Source: JBFXIE01 sp050176255 (GTDB lineage: Bacteria; Pseudomonadota; Gammaproteobacteria; Burkholderiales; Burkholderiaceae_C). Taken from it: a DNA stretch of 46,761 bases. A program made the position numbers and the translations under genes. Position 1 is the first letter of the stretch. Every line of letters starts with the position of its first letter. The notes beneath the pieces are model-generated. The model was not told the origin of the DNA. It searched no databases and saw nothing but the letters and a program-made list of their open reading frames with translations. Below, piece after piece: positions 8,948-17,748 of the stretch. The DNA lies in NCBI RefSeq assembly GCF_050176255.1, contig NZ_JBFXIE010000024.1; one strand, given 5' to 3'.

Positions 8948-8971
8948 TGCCTCTCTGCCTCTCTGCCTCTC
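8948..8971 (+). repeat. octanucleotide tandem repeat (TGCCTCTC x3)
   Basis: Three perfect head-to-tail copies of TGCCTCTC lie between a GGGAGG motif (8939-8944) and the ATG of the aminotransferase at 8977. The motif is 32 bp from the ATG but only 2-3 bp from a TTG at 8947, which is in frame with the gene through the repeat. Changing the number of 8-bp units would alter that frame or the leader length. Confidence 0.8.
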
Positions 8972-8976
8972 AGCCA

Positions 8977-10128
8977 ATGAGCACTCCCGCCTTTCCCAGC
9001 CGCCTGCCCCACGTGGGCACCACCATTTTCAGCGTGATGTCTGCGCTGGCCGCCGAGCACCAGGCCGTCAACCTGGGCCAGGGTTTTCCGGACTTTCACT
9101 GCGACCCCGGGCTGATCGACGCCGTCACGCGCGCCATGCAAGACGGCCACAACCAATACCCGCCCATGGCTGGTGTGCCGGCGCTGCGCCAGGCAGTTGC
9201 TTCCAAAATAGAAGCGCTGCACGCTCGCCAGTATTGCGCTGACAGCGAAATAACCATCACAGCCGGAGCCACCCAGGCCATCCTCACCGCCATCCTGGCC
9301 TGCGTGCAGCCGGGCGATGAGGTCATCGTGCTGGAGCCCTGCTACGACAGCTACGTGCCGGGCATCGAGCTGGCGGGCGGCGTGGCGGTGCGCGTGCCTC
9401 TCCTACCCCAAAGCTTCCAGCCCGACTTTGCCAAGATCGCCGCGGCCATCACGCCGCGCACGCGGCTGTTGATCATCAACACCCCGCACAACCCCAGCGC
9501 CACGGTATGGACGGCCGAGGACATGCGCCAGCTGGAAGAACTGCTGGTCCCTACCAACGTGCTCTTGATCAGCGACGAGGTCTATGAGCACATGGTCTTC
9601 GACGGCGCCGACCATCAAAGTGCCGCACGCTTTGCCGGCCTGGCGGATCGCGCCTTCATCGTCTCCAGCTTTGGCAAAACCTTCCACGTCACCGGCTGGA
9701 AGGTGGGCACCGTGGCCGCGCCGGCAGCGCTGACCGCAGAATTCCGCAAGGTGCACCAGTTCAACGTGTTTACGGTCAACACGCCCATGCAGCATGGCCT
9801 GGCCCAGTATCTGCAAGACCCGGCGCCCTACCTGCAACTGCCCGCGTTCTACCAGGCCAAGCGCGACTTGTTCCGCCAGGGCCTTGCGGGCTCAAGGCTG
9901 CGCCTGCTGCCCAGCACCGGCAGCTACTTCCAGTGCGTGGACATCTCCGCTGTGAGCGACTTGAGCGAAACGAATTTTTGCCAATGGCTCACGCGCGAGG
10001 TCGGCGTGGCCGCCATTCCGCTGTCGGCCTTCTACGGCGACGGGTTCGATCAGCGTGTAGTGCGTTTTTGCTTTGCCAAAAAAGACGAGACGCTGCGCTC
10101 GGCCATCGAACGCCTGCGCAGGCTGTAA
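8977..10128 (+). CDS. PLP-dependent aminotransferase, methionine aminotransferase (YbdL) type
   Basis: A 383-residue class I/II aminotransferase. The N-terminus TTIFSVMSALAAEHQAVNLG, then GFPDF, then TAGATQAI, is close in pattern to YbdL, which transaminates methionine, phenylalanine and others. The Schiff-base lysine is Lys234 in SSFGKTFHVTGWK. NTPHNPSATVW and SDEVYEHMVF supply the cofactor-binding Asn, Asp and Tyr. I prefer ATG 8977; a TTG at 8947 next to a strong GGGAGG is the alternative and would add ten residues encoded by the octanucleotide repeat. Codons around 9205-9255 differ from the rest of the gene (see the repeat entry there). Confidence 0.85.
   Translation: MSTPAFPSRLPHVGTTIFSVMSALAAEHQAVNLGQGFPDFHCDPGLIDAVTRAMQDGHNQYPPMAGVPALRQAVASKIEALHARQYCADSEITITAGATQAILTAILACVQPGDEVIVLEPCYDSYVPGIELAGGVAVRVPLLPQSFQPDFAKIAAAITPRTRLLIINTPHNPSATVWTAEDMRQLEELLVPTNVLLISDEVYEHMVFDGADHQSAARFAGLADRAFIVSSFGKTFHVTGWKVGTVAAPAALTAEFRKVHQFNVFTVNTPMQHGLAQYLQDPAPYLQLPAFYQAKRDLFRQGLAGSRLRLLPSTGSYFQCVDISAVSDLSETNFCQWLTREVGVAAIPLSAFYGDGFDQRVVRFCFAKKDETLRSAIERLRRL
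9195..9250 (+). repeat. possible intragenic copy of the dispersed AGCGCT repeat
   Basis: Within the aminotransferase gene this stretch reads CCAAAATAGAAGCGCTGCAC and on to CAGTATTGCGCTGACAGC. It shares the AAAATAG...AGCGCT...GCGCT layout of the intergenic repeats. It is AT-richer than its surroundings, and two ATA codons occur at about 9208 and 9250. It encodes KIEALHARQYCADSEI without breaking the frame. The match is weaker than that in aroA. Confidence 0.35.
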
Positions 10129-10146
10129 GTCAACGGCAGTTCAGTA

Positions 10147-10206
10147 TCATTTTGATAGCTGCTAGCGCTTAATTTATAAGCGCTACAGCCATATTTAGCC
10201 TAAAGC
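10147..10206 (+). repeat. dispersed repeat copy (ATAGCTGCTAGCGCTT family)
   Basis: Reads TTTTGATAGCTGCTAGCGCT, then TAATTTATAAGCGCTACAGC and CATATTTAGCCTAAAG. The inner AGCGCTT...AAGCGCT arms could form a hairpin. It lies between the converging aminotransferase and rng genes, where a hairpin could also act in transcription ending. Confidence 0.75.
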
Positions 10207-10241
10207 CCGCAATACCGCAAAACCTGGAGAGGGTTTCAAGG

Positions 10242-11729
<1,488 letters not shown>

Positions 11730-11855
11730 GGGCTTTGACTGATAAGACGCTCATGATGCCTGAAACCCAGCTGCGCCATGACGGCAGCGGATCATCCAGC
11801 CGAATTGGATCCGCCTCGGTTTCGAGGAGGCTCCAACTCTTGAGCAGATGGAGCC

Positions 11856-11930
11856 ATGAACAAGTCCCCGAAGTTCTCCCCGCCACTGGGCGAGCGCGCC
11901 GTACGCCTGACCCAAGATCGCGGACGTCTG
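11856..11930 (+). pseudogene. IS3-type OrfA N-terminal remnant
   Basis: From ATG 11856 the reading MNKSPKFSPPLGERAVRLTQ closely resembles the start of OrfA of many IS3-family elements (a K.SPKFSPEVRERAVRM-like helix). After about 23 residues similarity stops and the frame runs antisense to the next gene. It is a scar only. It marks a rearrangement breakpoint directly upstream of rng. Confidence 0.5.
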
Positions 11931-11933
11931 CTG

Positions 11934-12650
11934 CTACACCTGCCTGGCTGTCTGGGCCGGCTGCGCCTTGAGCCAACTGTCGTGCAACCACTTCTCGGTC
12001 TTGCGGTGACCGGGGAAGGTGATCCACACGATGTCGCGCTCGAAGACCATCGGACGTTCGTCGCTACCCACGATGACCCAGAACCACCGGCCATCGGCCA
12101 GATTGCGCGCTTTGACCTTCATGCCCGTCAGCGTCACGGTTTCACTGCGTCCGTCGCGCTGGACACGGATGGGTTCGTCGTGCGGCTCGATCCAACTGAT
12201 CTGCATGCGTGGCAGCAGCTCGGGTGCATGGCTTTGCAGGAAGGCGCGTGCAATGGTTTCGGTCCGCTCACGCGACGGCAGCGGCTTACCCGCCAGATCC
12301 AGGGAGATATTGGCAAAGCCCTTGAGCGTGCCGTCCGCCGCCACCACGGTGCTGAAGTGTTCACCTTCCAGGCCGGCATTGCGACCATCTTTGCGCTCGT
12401 AGCGCGTCAGCTGCGCCGACTCCCCGTCCACGACCACGCTGCGCTGGCTGACCAGTTGGCAGGAGGCTGGAATCAATGCGGACAGCAAGTCGCTTGCATT
12501 TTGCGGGGGCATGGTAGTTCCTTTCCGGGAAATGATGGAGGGAGCAGCAGGCGCGGTGGATGAACGTTCAGTCTGGGCATACGCGACGAGCGCCCCAGAG
12601 ACACTTGCAACGGCCATGCAAATGGCTAAAGAGCGATGAAGACCTCTCAT
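11934..12650 (-). CDS. secreted protein of unknown function
   Basis: A 238-residue protein with a clear signal peptide (residues 1-25, ending LVAYA). The mature part has alternating strands and a helix (ETIARAFLQSHAPELLPRMQ), two tryptophan-rich stretches (GRWFWVIVGSDERP, ITFPGHRKTEKWLHDSWLKA) and no cysteine ligand set. I do not recognise the family. The start at 12650 has an AGGAGA site 7 bases upstream; a longer in-frame start would remove the N-terminal signal. It lies 57 bp downstream of an MFS transporter on the same strand and is likely co-transcribed, so a periplasmic role tied to the exported substrate is possible but unproven. Confidence 0.7.
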   Translation of the reverse strand: MRGLHRSLAICMAVASVSGALVAYAQTERSSTAPAAPSIISRKGTTMPPQNASDLLSALIPASCQLVSQRSVVVDGESAQLTRYERKDGRNAGLEGEHFSTVVAADGTLKGFANISLDLAGKPLPSRERTETIARAFLQSHAPELLPRMQISWIEPHDEPIRVQRDGRSETVTLTGMKVKARNLADGRWFWVIVGSDERPMVFERDIVWITFPGHRKTEKWLHDSWLKAQPAQTARQV

Positions 12651-12707
12651 GTTGAATCTCCTGGTAAGGTGGTTGAACAGACTCCATTGGCAAGGCAGCA
12701 TCGCCTC

Positions 12708-13913
12708 TCACGCCGGGCCCATTGCGGACACAGCGGCATTGCGTCCCGTGAATACGTAGAGGGCACCCATGCCCAATAGCGCGGCCAGCAGCGACAAGGT
12801 GTACGGCAACGGCCATTGCGCTGTGATTTGCCCAAGCAAGGGGCCCAGGCTGGCGCCGACGAACAGCACGAATGTGTAAAGCGCCACCGCAAGGCCTCGC
12901 GCAGGCGCATCCGCTAGTCCCGCAACACGGGCGATGAAACTGGGCACGCTGATACCGACGCCCGCAACAAACAACACACTTGCCCCGAGCAGGCCGTGCA
13001 GATGGTCGGTTCCTGCCCAGGCGCACAGGGCCAGTCCCGCCGTGGCGGTGCACAAACCAACCATGACCATGCGCTGCGCGCCAACGCGGGACATCACCAC
13101 GGCAACGGCCAGCGGCGCCAGGAAGGCCGGCAGTGCCACAGCCCGCGCCGTCAGGGACGTGATGCCTTCTGCGTGGAGTGCAGCGCCGGCATGGATATCC
13201 AAGGCCAGGTAGAACGTCACAAAGCACATGAGCAGCAACACTGCCGGCCCATAGACGCGCCGCAGGCGTGCATCCGCCAGCAGGCGGCCCAAGGGCCGGT
13301 AGCCGGCCAGCCAGGACGATGGGCCGGACGCCTGGCGTGTGTCGGCGGGCGTCATGGACAACGCCAAGGCCGTGCAGGCATACACCAGCGCAAACGGCAG
13401 CATGGCCACGCCCAGGCCCCATCGACCCGCTACTGTGCCGCCATAGATCTGCCCCAGCAGCCCGGCGGACAGAAAGGCCGTGCTGATCCAAGCCACACTC
13501 CAGGTGCGCTGGCGGGTGGTTCCGCGTTCGGCCAAATACGCGATTACGACGGGAGGAAACGCGGCGGCAATAAAGCCTTGCAGCGCACGCCCGGCGATCA
13601 GCATCGGCGCAGAGTCCGTCCAGGCGATCGTCCCGGAGACCAGGGCTAGCGCGGCCAGTCCCCAGACCATGACGCGACGCCGACCCAGCCGATCCGACAA
13701 CGGGCCGAAAACCATGAATCCTGCGGCATAGGCCAGGCCGAAGGCGCTCACCACGCCCGCCGCCACACCCGGCGCCACGCGCAGGTCATGGGCCAGTTGC
13801 GGCAGGATGGGCAAAGGCAGATAAAGCTGAGAGACCACGGCCAGTGCACACAGAATCAGCAGCAAACGCAGTCCGATCGTTGGTGTGTAGAGGGTTATGT
13901 TATTTTTGTTCAT
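12708..13913 (-). CDS. MFS efflux transporter (YnfM-like)
   Basis: A 401-residue, 12-segment major facilitator. The family motif A is present between segments 2 and 3 (FGPLSDRLGRRRVMVWG), and LIAGRALQGFIAAAFPP matches the proton/drug antiporter pattern of segment 4. This is the layout of YnfM-like exporters of small molecules or drugs. The ATG at 13913 is used; a GTG one codon earlier is equally possible and no clear ribosome site is seen. A MarR regulator lies 61 bp upstream on the same strand, and an operator-like palindrome sits just before the start, so expression is probably repressed by that MarR protein. Substrate unknown. Confidence 0.88.
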   Translation of the reverse strand: MNKNNITLYTPTIGLRLLLILCALAVVSQLYLPLPILPQLAHDLRVAPGVAAGVVSAFGLAYAAGFMVFGPLSDRLGRRRVMVWGLAALALVSGTIAWTDSAPMLIAGRALQGFIAAAFPPVVIAYLAERGTTRQRTWSVAWISTAFLSAGLLGQIYGGTVAGRWGLGVAMLPFALVYACTALALSMTPADTRQASGPSSWLAGYRPLGRLLADARLRRVYGPAVLLLMCFVTFYLALDIHAGAALHAEGITSLTARAVALPAFLAPLAVAVVMSRVGAQRMVMVGLCTATAGLALCAWAGTDHLHGLLGASVLFVAGVGISVPSFIARVAGLADAPARGLAVALYTFVLFVGASLGPLLGQITAQWPLPYTLSLLAALLGMGALYVFTGRNAAVSAMGPA

Positions 13914-13918
13914 CACTG

Positions 13919-13938
13919 AAATACAGTCAGCTACATAT
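13919..13938 (-). promoter_or_regulatory. degenerate MarR operator before the MFS gene
   Basis: AAATACAGTCAGCTACATAT matches the perfect palindrome upstream of marR at 14 of 20 positions, with one half (AGCTACAT) fully kept. It is 5 bp from the MFS start codon, where bound repressor would block transcription or initiation. Confidence 0.55.
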
Positions 13939-13974
13939 AAAACGAAGAATAGCCAAGCATCGTGGATAGACCTC

Positions 13975-14478
13975 CTACTCCGATGCGAGGCCCGCAGCGT
14001 GGAGTTTGTGCATGAGTTGCTTGAGCATCTGGCGTTCCTCGGCGCTGAAGTGGCGCATCAGGTTCGCCACCCAGGTGTAATGCCCAGGCAGCGCCTGACT
14101 CAACAATTCATCGCCCGGCGGAGCAAGGCGGATCAGCCAAGCCCTGCGGTCCTGCGGATCGGGGGTGCGCTGGCAAAGGCCCGCGCCCTCCATGCGGTCG
14201 ATGATGCGCGTCATGGTCTGGGAAGTAACGGTGACTCCCTGTGCCAGCGCACCCACGCTGAGCCCATCGGGGTTACGCTTGAGCAGCAACAGCACGAAGA
14301 ACTGAGACTGCGACAGCCCCCCATTGCGCGCCAAGTTACCCTCGAAGGCCGACAGCATCTCGCTGGTGGCCGACGCCCACACCAGCCACGTATGCAGGCC
14401 GTCCACATCCCGGTTGCCATAGGTGGCCCCGAAGGCGGCAAGCGTGTCATAACTGGGTAGATCCTTGAGTTCAAACAT
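13975..14478 (-). CDS. MarR-family transcriptional regulator
   Basis: A 167-residue winged-helix regulator. Residues about 60-125 carry the MarR fold: LSQSQFFVLLLLKRNPDGLS, then VTSQTMTRIIDRMEGAGLCQ as recognition helix, then the wing DPQDRRAWLIRLAPPG with the conserved DRR. MarR proteins repress adjacent efflux genes and release DNA on binding small phenolic or drug-like ligands. It heads a probable operon with the MFS exporter and a secreted protein, and perfect operator repeats lie 18 bp upstream. Confidence 0.9.
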   Translation of the reverse strand: MFELKDLPSYDTLAAFGATYGNRDVDGLHTWLVWASATSEMLSAFEGNLARNGGLSQSQFFVLLLLKRNPDGLSVGALAQGVTVTSQTMTRIIDRMEGAGLCQRTPDPQDRRAWLIRLAPPGDELLSQALPGHYTWVANLMRHFSAEERQMLKQLMHKLHAAGLASE

Positions 14479-14495
14479 CCAACACCCCCTGGCTG

Positions 14496-14515
14496 AAATG
14501 TAGCAAGCTACATTT
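14496..14515 (-). promoter_or_regulatory. MarR operator, perfect inverted repeat
   Basis: AAATGTAGC-AA-GCTACATTT is a perfect 9-2-9 palindrome 17 bp upstream of the marR start codon. Its size and symmetry suit a MarR dimer and imply autorepression. A related degenerate copy precedes the MFS gene. Confidence 0.75.
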
Positions 14516-14656
14516 ATTAAGTCAAGCCAGAAGAATCAGAATTTCGGTGGCTCCTTGGGTAAGGTATGAGGCATTTCGCCGTGCCCGAAAAAGCGCCGAC
14601 TCGTTGCTTCAACCACATCCGTTTGCGTCGCGCACGGAATGTGCCGATTGCGCCTC

Positions 14657-14710
14657 TGTTGATTTCCACGCAAACCTAACCAACTATTTCCATCTCGATC
14701 TGACCCACCC
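14657..14710 (+). mobile_element. IS21-type terminal remnant
   Basis: The sequence starts TGTTGATTTCCACGCAAACC and continues to ATTTCCATCTCGATCTGACC and CACCC. It shows two offset copies of a TTTCCA...CTGACCCACC-like motif. IS21-family ends carry such multiple roughly 20-bp terminal repeats with a TGTTGATTT tip and CTGACCCAC blocks. No istA or istB coding sequence remains. Assigned by pattern memory only. Confidence 0.5.
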
Positions 14711-14731
14711 TTTTGCGTGAACTCGATGCTT

Positions 14732-14815
14732 GGCCGAATCCCCCGGGTCGAGTACCGTGTCAAACTGTTTCCCAACTTCTACTTCTGACTGACCCAGGAA
14801 TTCGAGGGGACTTCA
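14732..14815 (+). mobile_element. IS3-family right-end remnant (OrfB tail and IRR)
   Basis: Eighty-four bases encode the OrfB tail LGRIPRVEYRVKLFPNFYF plus stop and end in ...GAGGGGACTTCA at 14815, the probable IS terminus. The same 84 bp occur in reverse orientation at 46636-46719 with about 6 mismatches, which confirms that it is an IS end. The remainder of the element is missing. It abuts and truncates the integrase pseudogene. Confidence 0.8.
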
Positions 14816-15694
14816 AACAGATATGCACGGCCTGGGTAGGCGGGGAACAAGGTGGGGCCGTCCGTTCTCCTTGCCGTCCTTGGTGCGCTTCATGCGCGCA
14901 GCAGGGATCGTCCACAGCGCTGCCTCCAGGTCGATTTCTGCCCAACTTGCGCCGCGCAGTTCTCCGGGGCGCTGGAACAGCAGGGGTGCCAGCCGCAGCG
15001 CTGCCCGCACCACGGGGCCACCCTTGTAGCCTTTTATGGCGCGCAGCAGCTTGCCCAGCGTGTCGGGGTCAGTGATGGCGGCAAAGTGCTTTCCTCGGTA
15101 GGGGGACAGCGCGCCTTTCAGGTCACCGGTAATGTCCCGATTCACCCTGCCTGTGGCTACCCCGTAGCGCCACACCTGCCTAGCCAGCATCAGGCCACGG
15201 TCGGCAGTCTCAATAGCGCCACGTTCCTCGATCTTGCGCAGCGTCGCCAGCAGTTCCACGGGTTCAATATCGGCCAGCCGGCGATCCCCCAGCCAGGGAA
15301 ACAGGTCACGCTCAAACTGGCGCTTTGCCTGCACTGCATGGGCTTCGCTCCACTGAGGTTCTTGCTTTTTCGTACCACTTCAGTGCCACCACTTTAAAGC
15401 TGTCGCGCTCAGGATTCGTCGCCTTGGGCTTACTCAGCTTACGGGCTTGGATCACGTCTTGCCCTTCAGCCTTTTGTAGCTTGGCAGCATCACGCGCCCG
15501 CTGCGCTTCGCTCAACCCCACCGCCGGATAATTGCCCAGCGCCAGACGGGTTTCCTTATCGTCGCGGTAGATTTTCTGGAACCAGCGCTTGGAGCCCGCC
15601 AGACTGATCTCCAGGTACAGCCCCGCGCCCTCGGTCAAGCGCTCCCGCCTCTTGTCGGGCGGGCAGGTGGCATTTCGGCATCGGGCATCATCAT
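14816..15694 (-). pseudogene. P4-type tyrosine integrase, frameshifted and truncated
   Basis: Two overlapping frames give one broken integrase of the P4/prophage type. The N-terminal arm has ERLTEGAGLYLEIS and RLALGNYPAVGLSEAQRARD. The core-binding region has QFERDLFPWLGDRRLADIEP and GLMLARQVWRYGVATGRVNR, and the first catalytic arginine is in RPGELRGASW. A one-base insertion in the A-run opposite 15366-15370 breaks the frame (removing an A restores EKQEPQWSEAHAVQ). A second shift occurs near 14850, and the start codon region at 15694 is also out of frame. The HxxR and tyrosine catalytic parts are lost at the IS remnant. Its position beside ssrA marks an old integration into the tmRNA gene. 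Confidence 0.85.
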
Positions 15695-15850
15695 GTCCCC
15701 CAGTAGGGCCGCTCCCCGGTTCTCTAGGGAAGTTGTTCCCCGACGGCACCCAAAAACAGCATTTGTTCCCCAATGTGTTCCACAGTCACTGGTTGGCTGT
15801 CAATATTTGCCCTGATCGCCCTTGCTGTGTAAGCTCTTGATTTGCCAATG

Positions 15851-15890
15851 AAAAAGGCCACCAAGTGTATGTCCTTGGTGGCCTTTGTTT
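15851..15890 (-). terminator. rho-independent terminator of ssrA
   Basis: A 12-bp perfect stem (AAGGCCACCAAG at 15854-15865 with CTTGGTGGCCTT at 15874-15885) and an 8-base loop. On the minus strand it ends in a short U-run. It lies 8 bp past the mature tmRNA 3' end. Confidence 0.85.
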
Positions 15891-15897
15891 GGGTTAA

Positions 15898-15925
15898 TGG
15901 TGGAGCTGGCGGGAATTGAACCCGC
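15898..15925 (-). other. inferred island attachment site at the ssrA 3' end
   Basis: Integrases of this type recombine into the 3' end of tRNA or tmRNA genes. The broken integrase starts about 200 bp from this end of ssrA and is read away from it. The 3'-terminal sequence GGCGGGAATTGAACCCGCGT would be the crossover core. No second copy was found in the window, so the far boundary of the island is lost or lies outside. Confidence 0.35.
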
Positions 15926-16276
15926 GTCCGCAAGCCTTCGTCAGGCAGATCTACATGTTTAGTGCTCTGATTTGAATCTCGCCATGTAAGCCGCGCAGAC
16001 ACACGCTGCAAACAAGGCCAGCCCCCTTGAGTCTCGCCAAGTACCAAGGTGCCCGGTACCAAGCCAGCTGATGTAAATTCCCTTGCAGCCGGGAGGTATT
16101 GCTACCCCCTTGCCCAGCCCATCAGCGTGCTGTTGCAAGGCTCACCGGATTTAAGCGGCGAGTGCGAAACGTTCGTCGTTTGCAGTTACTTTTGTTGAAT
16201 GGAGATTTACGAGCATCACTCAAGCTCGACATGCACCACACTGATCCCGAACCCACGTCGAAACCGGGACAGCCCC
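15898..16276 (-). ncRNA. ssrA: transfer-messenger RNA (tmRNA)
   Basis: About 379 nt. The 5' end GGGGCTGTCCCGGTTTCGAC and the 3' end with T-arm GGTTCAATTCCCGCC, then AGCTCCACCA, form the tRNA-like acceptor domain. The encoded tag ANDERFALAA followed by TAA lies at about 16154-16186. tmRNA, with SmpB, frees stalled ribosomes and tags the incomplete proteins for proteolysis. The CCA is encoded. It is flanked by its terminator and, further on, by an integrase relic, consistent with use of its 3' end as a phage or island attachment site. Confidence 0.97.
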
Positions 16277-16286
16277 TAGAACTCGT

Positions 16287-16313
16287 ATTTTAGTCCGCTT
16301 CCAACATTTTCAA
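16287..16313 (-). promoter_or_regulatory. candidate ssrA promoter inside the end of gph
   Basis: On the minus strand TTGAAA (16308-16313) and TAAAAT (16287-16292) are separated by 15 bp, slightly short of ideal. The -10 includes the gph stop codon. Transcription would start just upstream of the mature tmRNA 5' end, leaving almost no leader to trim. Confidence 0.4.
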
Positions 16314-16973
16314 GAGCTCCGCGGGAGAGAAAATCATTGCATCTGCACCCCAGCCGTCTTGCGGCACTTTCGCACCCAAGTAGCCATACATCGCCGCAAC
16401 CGTTTTCATCCCTGCAACGCGGCCAGCCTGGATGTCTCTTTCATCATCACCCACGTAGATGCACTGATGAGGGGCAACGCCAATCCGTCGTGCGGCTTCA
16501 AGCAATGGAGCGGGATGGGGTTTCGGATACGGCGTGGTATCTCCGCTCACTATCGCTCCCGCCCTGGCAAACAGAGGCATGCGCTGCGTTATGAGCGACG
16601 TAAAACGCGATATCTTGTTTGTCACTACGCCCCACATGAGCGCGCGATGCGCCAGGGACTCCAAAAGTTCCGGGACGCCGTCGAAAGCGTTTGTCCGCTC
16701 ATGTAGACAGCGCTCGTAGTTCACAAAGAACTCTTCACGCAAAACTGCAAAGTCGGGATGCTCGGGAGTGATACCGAGCGCTACCGACAACATTCCGCGA
16801 GCTCCAGCGCCTGCCATAGAACGATAAAGATGCAGTGGAATTGAGTCCATGCCGCGGTCTGTTCGTAACCTGTCTGCCGCGGCACCAAGATCCGGCGCAC
16901 TGTCGATCAAGGTTCCGTCCAGATCAAACAAAACTGCACGCACTTTGCCAAAGGGGCTTACGAGACTGGGCAT
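16290..16973 (-). CDS. gph: phosphoglycolate phosphatase (HAD family)
   Basis: A 227-residue haloacid dehalogenase-type phosphatase. Motif I is VLFDLDGTLIDSAPDLG, motif II is WGVVTNK, motif III is the lysine in YPKPHPAPLLEA, and motif IV is VGDDERDIQAG. Gph removes phosphate from 2-phosphoglycolate formed by oxygenation or DNA repair. The start overlaps the end of ubiG by 16 bp, and the ubiG-gph pair is common in betaproteobacteria. Only 13 bp separate its stop from the tmRNA 5' end. Confidence 0.92.
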   Translation of the reverse strand: MPSLVSPFGKVRAVLFDLDGTLIDSAPDLGAAADRLRTDRGMDSIPLHLYRSMAGAGARGMLSVALGITPEHPDFAVLREEFFVNYERCLHERTNAFDGVPELLESLAHRALMWGVVTNKISRFTSLITQRMPLFARAGAIVSGDTTPYPKPHPAPLLEAARRIGVAPHQCIYVGDDERDIQAGRVAGMKTVAAMYGYLGAKVPQDGWGADAMIFSPAELLKMLEAD

Positions 16974-17671
16974 CGCGTCGCAAAAAGGTAGTTCACGCTC
17001 GTATCGTCACTGAGCCAATAGCGCCCAGTCAGTGGGTTGTATTGCATTCCTCGCACATTCAGCACATCAAGGCCTGCGTTACGGCATGCGGAAGCGAGTT
17101 CACCCGGTTGTATAAATTTTGCATACTCATGCGTGCCACGCGGCAGCATTTTTAGTATGTACTCGGCCCCCACAATGGCCAGCGCGAATGACTTGAGATT
17201 GCGGTTGATAGTGGAAAAAAACACCCATCCACCGGGTTTGACAAGCTGGGAACACGCTGTCACCACGGATTGCGGATCCGGCACATGCTCCAGCATTTCC
17301 ATGCATGTCACCGTGTCAAACGAGGCTGGAGCTTCGCGTGCGAGTTCTTCAACACTGACTTCACGATACTGCACGCGCGGGGTTTGCACCTCTAGAGCAT
17401 GCAAGCTTGCAACGCGCAAAGCCTTGGCGGCAAGATCAATGCCGAGTACTTCCGCCCCTTTGCGAGCCATGGCGTCTGCAAGAATCCCGCCTCCACAGCC
17501 TACGTCCAGGACTTTTTGCCCCTCAAGTGGAGACAGCTGATTAATCCAGTCGAGTCGTAAAGGATTGATTTGATGCAAGGGGCGGAATTCACTATCAGGA
17601 TCCCACCATCGATGCGCCAACTCTGAAAACTTGGCTAATTCAGCCGGATCGGCGTTTAGAGGCTCAGTCAT
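16958..17671 (-). CDS. ubiG: ubiquinone biosynthesis O-methyltransferase UbiG
   Basis: A 237-residue SAM-dependent methyltransferase acting at both O-methylation steps of ubiquinone synthesis. FSELAHRWWDPDSEFRPLHQ and INPLRLDWI are UbiG signatures. The SAM-binding motif is VLDVGCGGGILADAMA, followed by GIDLAAKAL and TCMEMLEHVPDP. It overlaps gph at its 3' end. A strong terminator separates it from ompA upstream, so it must have its own promoter in the short 77-bp gap or depend on readthrough. Confidence 0.94.
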   Translation of the reverse strand: MTEPLNADPAELAKFSELAHRWWDPDSEFRPLHQINPLRLDWINQLSPLEGQKVLDVGCGGGILADAMARKGAEVLGIDLAAKALRVASLHALEVQTPRVQYREVSVEELAREAPASFDTVTCMEMLEHVPDPQSVVTACSQLVKPGGWVFFSTINRNLKSFALAIVGAEYILKMLPRGTHEYAKFIQPGELASACRNAGLDVLNVRGMQYNPLTGRYWLSDDTSVNYLFATRCPVS

Positions 17672-17703
17672 TTGCTTGCTATCTCGATACGAGCACTTCA
17701 GTT

Positions 17704-17734
17704 AAAAAAAAAGCCCCGTTACCGGGGCTTTTTC
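17704..17734 (-). terminator. rho-independent terminator after ompA
   Basis: Stem AAGCCCCG / CGGGGCTT (17711-17718, 17723-17730) with a 4-base loop, followed on the minus strand by a run of U residues (A-run at 17704-17710). It lies just past the ompA stop and before ubiG. Confidence 0.9.
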
Positions 17735-17748
17735 TGATTCGCAGACGA

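Noticed and set aside
14536..14775. Minus-strand ORF of 79 codons
   Set aside because: It crosses the IS21-type and IS3 end remnants and has no family similarity, so it is chance coding across debris.
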